Source: JAKACA01 sp050008715 (GTDB taxonomy: Bacteria; Actinomycetota; Acidimicrobiia; Acidimicrobiales; Bog-793). Taken from it: a stretch of 5,398 nt of DNA. Location: NCBI GenBank assembly GCA_050008715.1, contig JBEKMC010000167.1, positions 1 to 5,398 of the forward strand, in the 5' to 3' direction. A program made the position numbers and the translations under genes. How positions within the stretch are numbered: the stretch's first letter is position 1; every line of letters starts with the position of its first letter. Below the pieces are notes generated by a model. The model was given only the letters and a program-made list of their open reading frames with translations, made no database searches and was not told the origin of the DNA. This document shows positions 1 to 5,398 of this stretch, piece by piece.

Positions 1-71
1 AGGCCGGCGAGGCCCTGCGCCAGTTGGCGAGCCTGCTGCGGTGCCAAGACGATCGGCATGTTGTTGCTCAT
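1..71 (-). CDS. Unidentified protein, N-terminal 23 residues only (cut by window edge)
   Basis: An ATG at 69-71 opens a reading frame that runs off the left edge without a stop. The peptide starts MSNNMPIVLAPQQARQLAQG and continues with a few more residues. A GGAGG lies 5 bases upstream of the ATG, which supports this start over the second Met at codon 5. The gene follows priA on the same strand after 63 bases and is probably in the same operon. The N-terminus does not resemble peptide deformylase or methionyl-tRNA formyltransferase, which often follow priA in related genomes. With no motif visible I cannot assign a function. The frame is the same as that of priA and is open between the priA stop codon and this ATG. 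Confidence 0.55.
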   Translation of the reverse strand, partial: MSNNMPIVLAPQQARQLAQGLAG

Positions 72-76
72 GGGTG

Positions 77-81
77 CCTCC
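77..81 (-). promoter_or_regulatory. Ribosome binding site of the left-edge gene
   Basis: GGAGG on the minus strand, 5 bases before the ATG at 71. It is the main evidence that a real gene begins here, and it favours this ATG over the in-frame ATG four codons later. Confidence 0.6.
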
Positions 82-134
82 AGCGGTTCGTGCCCCGAGT
101 TGTCCCCCTTGACTGTATGCAGGCCTGCTCGGGC

Positions 135-2006
135 TCAGACGCCCAGGGGGTCGACCTCGACTCGGGCGTCGATGCCGGCCCAGCCGGCGCTCTCGCCGGC
201 GACGAGTCGCTGGAAGGCATCCGCCAGCACCGTCGGGCTGTCGGCCCTCACGAGGTATCCGCCGCGGCCCCGCGGCGACACCTCCACCCCCTGGAGGCGG
301 CTGACGACGCCGGCGGCGTCCGCCCCGGTCACCTCCGCAAGGGCGGTCACGGGGGGCAGGCGGAGCAGGCGACGGCGCTCCTCCTCAGCCGACGCGACGA
401 GCGACGGGTCGCCGGCTTGGACCGCCCGCACGACATCGTGATCCGGCATCGACGTCCTCACGACGAGCCGGCCGCCGGCGCCGCGGCCGCCCACGAGCCG
501 CGCCGCCCGAGCCAGCAGGACGAGTGCCTGTTCCGCAGCCCGGAATCTGGGCGAGAGCAGTTCGTGGTCGAGATCGAGGAAACCCACCATCACCGCCGAC
601 CTGACGGCGTGCAACACCGCCTCCGTGCCGATCACGACCGGGGCGAGCAGCGGCGGAGCGCTCGCAGCGCCGATCTCCGCCACTTCGATGCCGAGCAACG
701 TCGCCAGCTGCTCACGCGCCAGGCTCACCCCGGGGCGCAGGATGCGAAGGCGCCCCGAGCCGCAGGCGGAGCAGAGCGCCGGCGACTCGTCGCCACAGCT
801 AGGGCACGACAGGGTGCCAGTCGTCGCCCGAGCGGGTCGCTCCCGCTGGATCACGGCGCCGCCGCACCGCACGCACCGCTGGATCGTCCGGCACACCGGG
901 CACGACAACAGGCGGGCGCGTCCCTTCTGGTTGAGCACGAGCACGACCGGCCGCTGTGGGCTGGCGCCGGCTGCTACCTCGGCTCGAACTAGCGCCACGA
1001 GCCGCGACGGGTACCCACCTTCTCGGGGATCCTCCTCACGGGCATCGAGGACCGACGTCGGAGGCCAGCCGCTGCGCTCCGCCGATCGCTCGATCGTCAC
1101 GAGGCTGCGCCCGTCGAGCAGCTCGACGCTGGGGCAGGACGTCACGAAGACGACCGGCACGTGTTCACGGCGCGCACGCTCGGCAACAACGGTGCGGGCG
1201 TCGAACGTCGGCGCCCGCTCCGAACGGTACGCCTCGCTGTGGGCATCGAGAACGACGATCACCGAGCAGTCCCCAGGGGCCATCGCGACGTTGCGGGTAC
1301 CGATCACGACACGCCCGCCGGCGGCCGCCTCCGCCCAGTGCTCGGGATAGAGGCAGGCGGGGATGCCGTGCCGCTCGAGTCGCCGGGCGAGCGTCGCTGC
1401 GTCGGCTTGCGACTCGACGAGAATCAGGGCCTCGCCGGGGCTCTCCCGCGTCGCCTCGAGCAGCTCGAGCACGACGGGCAGCCGTTCGACGGCCGGAGGG
1501 ATGCGGAGGACGGCGTCTCTCGCCTGAAGGGCCGTGGCGGCCGCCCGCACGAGCCAGGGGGCGGGCTGGAACCCGGAGGCCGACGGGCGGGGCTCAGGCC
1601 CGGTCCCAGTCCGAGTCCCAGCCCCAGTCCCAGGCCCAGGCCCAGGCGACGGAGTGTCGGGAAGCGGCGCCGGTGTCGTCGCCAGCGGGGGCCTGGCCGG
1701 CGGTGCCGGCAGGCTGCGCACAAGAGTCGGAGGCGAGGCGGCCTTCAGGAAGGGCCGCATACGGCCGGCGAAGCGCCACGCCGACCATCGGCACAGCTCG
1801 ACGACGTCGGGCGACGGACCGAGTGAGACGACCTGCAGGATCTCCTGCGGTCTCACTCCGGGCGGGACGGGCGTCCCCACGGCGACGACGTAACCCCGCA
1901 CGCTGCGACCGTGCAGGCGGACGCGGACGATCGTGCCGACGACGACGCCCGTGCCGTCAACCCCGGCCGGGGCGACGTAATGAAACGCCCGATCGATCCC
2001 GCTCAC
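135..2006 (-). CDS. priA: Probable replication restart protein PriA, helicase-inactive actinobacterial type
   Basis: PriA recognises stalled or collapsed replication forks and helps reload the replisome. With the GTG start at 2006 the product has 623 residues, against about 730 in E. coli and about 650 in mycobacteria. An N-terminal DNA-binding domain (about 1-95) is followed by a Pro/Gly-rich repeat linker (about 100-145), a degenerate helicase core, and an intact pair of zinc sites made by Cys369, 372, 378, 381, 401, 404, 412 and 415. No Walker A GxGK(T/S) is present near residues 165-182. The Walker B DEEH is replaced by DAHS at 254-257, and the usual QVAGRAGR motif is degraded around 497-509. 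Actinobacterial PriA proteins are known to lack detectable helicase motifs, so a structural, non-unwinding role is likely. The GTG lies 23 bases after the metK stop, with GAGG 11 bases upstream. A CTG at 2033 would restore the conserved N-terminal strand, so the true start may be nine codons further out. Confidence 0.9.
   Translation of the reverse strand: MSGIDRAFHYVAPAGVDGTGVVVGTIVRVRLHGRSVRGYVVAVGTPVPPGVRPQEILQVVSLGPSPDVVELCRWSAWRFAGRMRPFLKAASPPTLVRSLPAPPARPPLATTPAPLPDTPSPGPGPGTGAGTRTGTGPEPRPSASGFQPAPWLVRAAATALQARDAVLRIPPAVERLPVVLELLEATRESPGEALILVESQADAATLARRLERHGIPACLYPEHWAEAAAGGRVVIGTRNVAMAPGDCSVIVVLDAHSEAYRSERAPTFDARTVVAERARREHVPVVFVTSCPSVELLDGRSLVTIERSAERSGWPPTSVLDAREEDPREGGYPSRLVALVRAEVAAGASPQRPVVLVLNQKGRARLLSCPVCRTIQRCVRCGGAVIQRERPARATTGTLSCPSCGDESPALCSACGSGRLRILRPGVSLAREQLATLLGIEVAEIGAASAPPLLAPVVIGTEAVLHAVRSAVMVGFLDLDHELLSPRFRAAEQALVLLARAARLVGGRGAGGRLVVRTSMPDHDVVRAVQAGDPSLVASAEEERRRLLRLPPVTALAEVTGADAAGVVSRLQGVEVSPRGRGGYLVRADSPTVLADAFQRLVAGESAGWAGIDARVEVDPLGV
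1593..1646 (-). repeat. Degenerate hexanucleotide tandem repeat inside priA
   Basis: Nine consecutive 6-base units, aligned with the codons, occupy this segment. On the coding strand the units are mostly NCTGGG: three CCTGGG followed by ACTGGG, GCTGGG, ACTCGG, ACTGGG, ACCGGG and CCTGAG. They encode a Pro/Thr/Ala-Gly dipeptide run (PriA residues 121-138) in the linker between the DNA-binding domain and the degenerate helicase core. The three identical units at 1629-1646 suggest growth by replication slippage; the others have diverged. A period of six keeps the frame whenever units are gained or lost. Confidence 0.85.
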
Positions 2007-2029
2007 GTCCGGCAGGACCTCGACAGCGT

Positions 2030-3220
2030 TCAGAGGCCGAGCGCCCGCTTGAAGTCGTCGACCTTCGGGGTCGCCTCCCAGGGCCCGGCGTCGGCTCGCC
2101 CGAAGTGCCCGTAGGCGGCCGTGCGCTTGTAGATCGGCCGGCGAAGGTCCAGATCCCGGATGATGGCGGCGGGCCGCAGGTCGAAGAGCTCGTCGATGAC
2201 GGCGCTGATCTTGCCGGGGTCCACTGTCTCGGTCCCGAACGTGTCGATCATCACCGAGAGCGGCCGGGCGACCCCGATCGCGTAGGCGACCTGGATCTCA
2301 CAGCGCCGGGCGGCTCCGGATGCGACGACGTGCTTGGCAACCCAACGTGCGGCGTAGGCCCCCGAACGGTCGACTTTGGAGGGGTCCTTGCCGGAGAAGG
2401 CACCGCCACCGTGGCGGGCCGAGCCCCCGTAGGTGTCCACGATGATCTTGCGACCAGTGAGCCCGGTGTCTGCCCGGGGGCCGCCGAGCTCGAAACGCCC
2501 CGTCGGGTTCGCCAGCACCTGCAGATCCTCGGTGTCGAGATCACTCGGCAGCAGGGGGTCGATGACGTGCTTGCGGAGGTCAGCGGGCAGCTGCTCGCTC
2601 AGCTCCACGTCTTTCGTGTGCTGGGTCGAGATCAGCACCGTCGTCAGCTTCACGGGACGGCCGTTGTCGTAGATGACCGAGACCTGGGTCTTACCGTCCG
2701 GGCCGAGGTACGGCAACGTGGCGTCCTTGCGCACGTCGGCCAGGCGGCGGGCAAGACGGTGCGCCAGCCAGATCGGCAACGGCATGAGGTCGGGCGTCTC
2801 GTCGCAGGCGAACCCGAACATCATCCCTTGGTCGCCCGCTCCTTGGGAGCTGAGCACGTCCTCCCCGTCGGTGCCCGATCGCCGCTCGAGTGCGGTCGAG
2901 ACACCTTGGCTGATGTCGGGAGACTGGTCGTCGATGGACACGAGAACCCCACAGGCGTTCCCGTCGAAGCACAGCTCGTCGCGGTCATAGCCGATGGCGA
3001 GGACCGTCTGGCGGACGATGTGGGCGACGTCGACATAGGCCGTCGTCGTGATCTCGCCGGCGACGACGACGAGACCGGTGGTGAGCAACGTCTCACAGGC
3101 GACGCGCCCCATCGGATCGTCGGCGAGGATGGCGTCGAGGACGGCGTCGGAGATCTGGTCGGCCATCTTGTCCGGATGGCCCTCGGTCACGGACTCCGAG
3201 GTGAAGTGATACTGGCTCAC
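2030..3220 (-). CDS. metK: S-adenosylmethionine synthetase (methionine adenosyltransferase)
   Basis: This cytosolic enzyme makes S-adenosylmethionine, the main methyl donor, from methionine and ATP, releasing phosphate and pyrophosphate; it normally works as a tetramer. The product has 396 residues, the normal family length. Visible hallmarks in order are the N-terminal ESVTEGHPDK segment (residues 9-18, with catalytic His15 and Asp17), the GAGDQG signature at 127-132, the GLTGRKIIVDTYGG stretch at 253-266, and the second signature GGGAFSGKD at 271-279. The start is the GTG at 3220: it puts the conserved SQYHFTSESVTEGHPDK segment at the N-terminus and has AGGAG 8 bases upstream. The frame stays open for 41 further codons upstream, but those overlap coaBC and are not MetK-like. 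The start overlaps the coaBC stop as GTGA, so translational coupling is likely. The segment before GLTGRK reads GGPRAD rather than the more usual GGPxGD; the Asp is kept. Confidence 0.97.
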   Translation of the reverse strand: MSQYHFTSESVTEGHPDKMADQISDAVLDAILADDPMGRVACETLLTTGLVVVAGEITTTAYVDVAHIVRQTVLAIGYDRDELCFDGNACGVLVSIDDQSPDISQGVSTALERRSGTDGEDVLSSQGAGDQGMMFGFACDETPDLMPLPIWLAHRLARRLADVRKDATLPYLGPDGKTQVSVIYDNGRPVKLTTVLISTQHTKDVELSEQLPADLRKHVIDPLLPSDLDTEDLQVLANPTGRFELGGPRADTGLTGRKIIVDTYGGSARHGGGAFSGKDPSKVDRSGAYAARWVAKHVVASGAARRCEIQVAYAIGVARPLSVMIDTFGTETVDPGKISAVIDELFDLRPAAIIRDLDLRRPIYKRTAAYGHFGRADAGPWEATPKVDDFKRALGL

Positions 3221-4620
3221 TCGTTTGGCTCCTGGTCGTCGGATGTCAGATCTGTGTGCGCGATCGCCGCCATGCGGGCGACGACAGCGTCGAGGACGGC
3301 ATCGGCCACGGCGCGCTTCGACGTCAACTCGACGTCGGTGCAACCGTCGGCGGACACGATCGTCACGGCGTTCGTATCGTGCGAGAAACCCACGCCGTCC
3401 GCCGCGACGTCATTGCCCACGACGAGATCGACGGCTTTCGATCGCAGTTTCTCGGTGGCGCGCTCGGCCAGCGACTCGGTCTCGGCTGCGAAGCCCACGA
3501 GGACCTGCCGGGCCGACCGGCGGCGCCCGAGCTCGGCCAGGATGTCCAGCGTCGGCTCGAGGTTGATCTCGGGGACGCCGGCCGCCTTTCGCAACTTGGA
3601 ACCGGACCGGGCGACCGGCCGGAAGTCGGCGACGGCGGCTGCCATGACGATCACGTCCTGCTCCGCCGCTCGGCCGAGTACGGCATCGGCCATCTCCGCG
3701 GCCGTCTCGACCTCGACGACGGTGACGCCGTCAGGTAGCGGCAGCTGCACCGTCGTCACGAGCGTGACCTCGGCCCCGCGAGCCCTTGCGGCTTCCACGA
3801 CGGCATACCCCTGCTTGCCGGACGACCGGTTGGCGATGAAGCGGACCGGGTCGATCGGCTCACGCGTGCCGCCGGCGCTGACGAGCACGCGGCACCCGGC
3901 AAGGTCGGCACGGCCTGCAGGGTCGGCACTGCCTGCAAGACCGGCATGGCCTGCATGGCCTGCATGGCCGGCGCGGGCCGCACGAGCGGCATCGACGGCC
4001 GCTGTGGACCGCGGCGGCCGGCCGAGCCGCCGCGCCTGCGACACGATGCGCGCCGCTTCCGCCACGATGTCCGCCGGCTCGGCCAGGCGGCCGGTGCCGA
4101 TGTCGCCGCCTGCAAGGCGCCCTTCGGTCGGCTCGAGCACGTGCACGCCGCGCCGGCGCAGCAGATCCAGGTTCGACTGCACCGCCGGGTGCTCCCACAT
4201 CTCGGTGTGCATGGCGGGACAGACGAGAACGGGCGCCCGCGTGGCGAGCAGCGTGGCGACGAGGAGGTCGGCGGAGATGCCGGCGGCGTACGACCCGATG
4301 ACACGCGCCGTCGCCGGGGCGACGAGCACGAGGTCGGCTCGTTGGCCGAGGCGGGTGTGCGGGATGGGGTCAGCGTCCTCGAAGAGCGAGGTGTGCACGC
4401 GCTCGGACCCGAGGCCCGAGAACGTCGCCTCACCGACGAAACGCAGCGCCCCCTCCGTCAACACCGGCGCCACATGCGCACCCAGGTCGACGAGCCGACG
4501 GCACACCTCAACTGCCTTGTAGGCGGCGATCCCGCCGCTCACACCGAGAACCACCTGGGCGCCGGCGAGCGCCGCTTCTTCGTGGCGCCCTGGAGCAGCC
4601 GGTTCAGCCGGCCTTGTCAC
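3217..4620 (-). CDS. coaBC: Bifunctional phosphopantothenoylcysteine decarboxylase / phosphopantothenate-cysteine ligase
   Basis: CoaBC performs two consecutive steps of coenzyme A synthesis: the CoaB half joins 4'-phosphopantothenate to cysteine using CTP, and the FMN-dependent CoaC half decarboxylates the product to 4'-phosphopantetheine. The product has 467 residues, longer than the usual 400-420. The N-terminal CoaC half (about 20-195) shows GVSGGIAAYK (26-35), the active-site His88 in PIPHTRL, APATA (101-105), PAMHTEMW (135-142) and GDIGTGRL (172-179). A repeat-rich linker (about 200-241) leads to CoaB (about 243-450), with SAGGTREPIDPVRFIANRSS (248-267), MAAAVADFRP (326-335), the KxxK lysines 342 and 345, and GFAAETE (376-382). 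The E. coli PAMN asparagine is His138 and the ACGD cysteine is Gly171 here; from memory, mycobacterial proteins share both changes. The GTG at 4620 overlaps rpoZ by 17 bases and has no strong Shine-Dalgarno, so reinitiation after rpoZ is likely. There is no later plausible start before the flavin-binding motif. Confidence 0.96.
   Translation of the reverse strand: MTRPAEPAAPGRHEEAALAGAQVVLGVSGGIAAYKAVEVCRRLVDLGAHVAPVLTEGALRFVGEATFSGLGSERVHTSLFEDADPIPHTRLGQRADLVLVAPATARVIGSYAAGISADLLVATLLATRAPVLVCPAMHTEMWEHPAVQSNLDLLRRRGVHVLEPTEGRLAGGDIGTGRLAEPADIVAEAARIVSQARRLGRPPRSTAAVDAARAARAGHAGHAGHAGLAGSADPAGRADLAGCRVLVSAGGTREPIDPVRFIANRSSGKQGYAVVEAARARGAEVTLVTTVQLPLPDGVTVVEVETAAEMADAVLGRAAEQDVIVMAAAVADFRPVARSGSKLRKAAGVPEINLEPTLDILAELGRRRSARQVLVGFAAETESLAERATEKLRSKAVDLVVGNDVAADGVGFSHDTNAVTIVSADGCTDVELTSKRAVADAVLDAVVARMAAIAHTDLTSDDQEPNE
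3229..3233 (-). promoter_or_regulatory. Ribosome binding site of metK
   Basis: AGGAG on the minus strand, inside the last codons of coaBC and 8 bases before the GTG at 3220. It settles the metK start in favour of this GTG instead of the longer open frame reaching into coaBC. Confidence 0.75.
3904..3975 (-). repeat. Degenerate 9-base tandem repeat in the coaBC linker
   Basis: Eight consecutive 9-base units aligned with the codons. On the plus strand the core units are GCCTGCATG, with related forms GCCTGCAGG, GCCTGCAAG, GTCGGCACG and GTCGGCACT. The lower-coordinate units alternate in pairs, giving a partial 18-base period. They encode X-Ala-Gly/Asp tripeptides (CoaBC residues 216-239, including three His-Ala-Gly in a row) between the CoaC and CoaB domains. 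Two adjacent identical units (3949-3966) suggest recent slippage. Confidence 0.88.
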
Positions 4621-4945
4621 CGTGGTCGGAGCTGTCGTCGGGCTCGGCGACGCCTGCCTCCTCCTCGTTGCTCGCCGCTGAGGGGTCGGCGTCGCGATCG
4701 GCCGGGAACACGGCGCGAACTTTCCCGGCGGCGATCTCCTCGAGCGCGATCGACAGAGGCTTCCGGGCGACCGATGCGACCTGAGGCGGCACGATGGCGC
4801 CGAGGCCCTCCCCCAGCTGGCTGAAGTAGGCGTTCACCTGCCGGCCCCGCTTGGCGGCGAGGGTGACGAGGGTGAACTTCGAATCGACGGAGGCGAGAAG
4901 CGTCTCAATCGGTGGATCGATCATCGTGCTGCGCGGCTCAGCCAT
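4604..4945 (-). CDS. rpoZ: DNA-directed RNA polymerase omega subunit
   Basis: Omega is the small RNA polymerase subunit that binds the beta-prime C-terminal region and helps fold and assemble the core enzyme. The product has 113 residues. The conserved core reads DSKFTLVTLAAKRGRQVNAY (21-40), the typical omega helix, and KPLSIALEEIAAGKV (about 62-76) is the second characteristic block, common in actinobacterial omega. The last 30 or so residues are acidic, low in complexity and probably disordered; this tail overlaps the coaBC start. The ATG at 4945 is preferred over the in-frame ATG at codon 8 because AAGGAG lies just upstream of it. The gene follows gmk after 44 bases, as in many bacteria, and no promoter was recognised in that gap, so cotranscription is likely. 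Confidence 0.95.
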   Translation of the reverse strand: MAEPRSTMIDPPIETLLASVDSKFTLVTLAAKRGRQVNAYFSQLGEGLGAIVPPQVASVARKPLSIALEEIAAGKVRAVFPADRDADPSAASNEEEAGVAEPDDSSDHGDKAG

Positions 4946-4949
4946 GAGG

Positions 4950-4955
4950 CTCCTT
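4950..4955 (-). promoter_or_regulatory. Ribosome binding site of rpoZ
   Basis: AAGGAG on the minus strand, 4 bases before the ATG at 4945. It is the strongest Shine-Dalgarno match in the window and selects this ATG over the second Met at codon 8, which has none. Confidence 0.75.
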
Positions 4956-4989
4956 CAGAAGCGGGTTGTGAGATACGGGGGGTGGGGGA

Positions 4990-5398
4990 TCAACGCGCCG
5001 ATGGGCGCGGCAAAGCACCGTCCCGTGCAGCCTCAATGATAGCGACAAGTTGGTCGACGCTTTGCTCGAGGTCGTCGTTCACGATGACGGCGTGCGCGAA
5101 GGCGCGTCCTTCTTGCTCCTCGGAGTGGCCGAGCTCGACGCGGCGTTGCACGTGATCTTCGGGATCACCCCGCGTCCGCAGGCGCTCGGTCTGGACCTCG
5201 ACCGAGGGTGCCATCACGAGGATGGCGAGGGCGCCGGGCCGGGCTGCCAGCACCTGGCGCGCCCCCTGCACGTCGATCTCGAGAACGATGTCCTCACCGT
5301 CGACGACCTCGGGGAGAGGGGTGCCATAGAGGTCGTCGAGAACCCTGGCCCACTCGAGGAACCCGCCCGCGGCCACGTTGGCCTCGAAGGTCGCCCGA
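4990..5398 (-). CDS. gmk: Guanylate kinase, C-terminal part (5' end off the window)
   Basis: Guanylate kinase phosphorylates GMP to GDP with ATP, an essential step in guanine nucleotide synthesis and recycling. About 135 residues are visible of an expected 190-210; the frame stays open to the window edge, so the P-loop and start codon lie outside. A GTG at 5376 is internal: in-frame residues before it (TFEAN) continue the family pattern. Visible motifs in order are GGFLEWA and YGTP of the GMP-binding region (near 5362-5317), the VLEIDVQGARQV strand and loop (near 5286-5251), the RLRTRG stretch of the lid region (near 5181-5167), and VIVNDDLE (near 5085-5062), matching the family VNDDF-like motif. 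The stop at 4990-4992 is 44 bases before rpoZ on the same strand. In this gap I see only the rpoZ ribosome binding site. Confidence 0.95.
   Translation of the reverse strand, partial: RATFEANVAAGGFLEWARVLDDLYGTPLPEVVDGEDIVLEIDVQGARQVLAARPGALAILVMAPSVEVQTERLRTRGDPEDHVQRRVELGHSEEQEGRAFAHAVIVNDDLEQSVDQLVAIIEAARDGALPRPSAR

Noticed and set aside
119..128. Perfect 10-base palindrome GCAGGCCTGC after the priA stop, with a longer CCCGAG/CTCGGG pairing around it
   Set aside because: The short palindrome has no loop, the outer arms are only 6 bases across a loop of about 30, and no T-run follows, so it is not a credible intrinsic terminator.
24..992. Plus-strand open frame of 322 codons opposite the 3' half of priA
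   Set aside because: It lies over clear PriA motifs on the minus strand, has no convincing ribosome binding site, and its Arg/His/Ala-rich translation looks like no known family.
3221..3343. N-terminal extension of MetK by 41 residues
   Set aside because: The extra residues are Arg-rich, unlike any MetK, and overlap the end of coaBC; the GTG at 3220 has a ribosome binding site and matches the family N-terminus.
2030..3343. SAM riboswitch controlling metK
   Set aside because: There is no untranslated leader: metK starts within the coaBC stop codon, leaving no room for a riboswitch directly upstream.
956..4522. Very long plus-strand open frame of nearly 1,190 codons opposite priA, coaBC and metK
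   Set aside because: It is antisense to three well-recognised genes, its translation is rich in Arg, Ala, Ser and Pro with no domain, and such stop-free frames are expected opposite GC-rich coding sequence.
4946..4989. Possible promoter for rpoZ in the gap after gmk
   Set aside because: Only a weak GTATCT-like hexamer is present, without a suitable -35 element, and the gap is short; cotranscription with gmk is simpler.

Overview
This window is a stretch of GC-rich bacterial chromosome in which every supported gene lies on the minus strand. Read in the direction of transcription (from high to low coordinates) the order is: guanylate kinase (gmk, 5' end off the right edge), RNA polymerase omega subunit (rpoZ), the bifunctional coenzyme A enzyme CoaBC, S-adenosylmethionine synthetase (metK), a helicase-dead PriA, and the first 23 codons of an unidentified gene cut by the left edge. 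The high GC content, the gene order gmk-rpoZ-coaBC-metK-priA, and a PriA that keeps its zinc-binding cysteines but lacks the ATPase/helicase motifs all point to Actinomycetota. The omega subunit and the high-GC style would suit a deep-branching lineage such as Acidimicrobiia, but that class assignment is a weak inference.

Right part (4604-5398): the gmk 3' portion and rpoZ are separated by 44 bases, and rpoZ has a clear Shine-Dalgarno sequence. Centre (2030-4620): coaBC overlaps the end of rpoZ by 17 bases, and metK overlaps the end of coaBC by 4 bases (GTGA), so these three look transcribed together and probably translationally coupled. Left part (1-2033): priA follows metK after 23 bases if its GTG start is used, or overlaps metK by 4 bases if a CTG start is used. 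The partial gene starts 63 bases beyond priA. No convincing promoter or intrinsic terminator was seen between the genes, so the window is most simply one housekeeping operon.

The products are core housekeeping functions: GMP phosphorylation, RNA polymerase assembly, coenzyme A synthesis, SAM synthesis and replication restart. No mobile element, CRISPR array, RNA gene or defence system is visible, and I do not see a new biological system here. The points that deserve a second look are the start codon of priA, its dead helicase core, codon-aligned tandem repeats in the interdomain linkers of both PriA and CoaBC, two altered active-site positions in the CoaC half, and the unidentified gene at the left edge.
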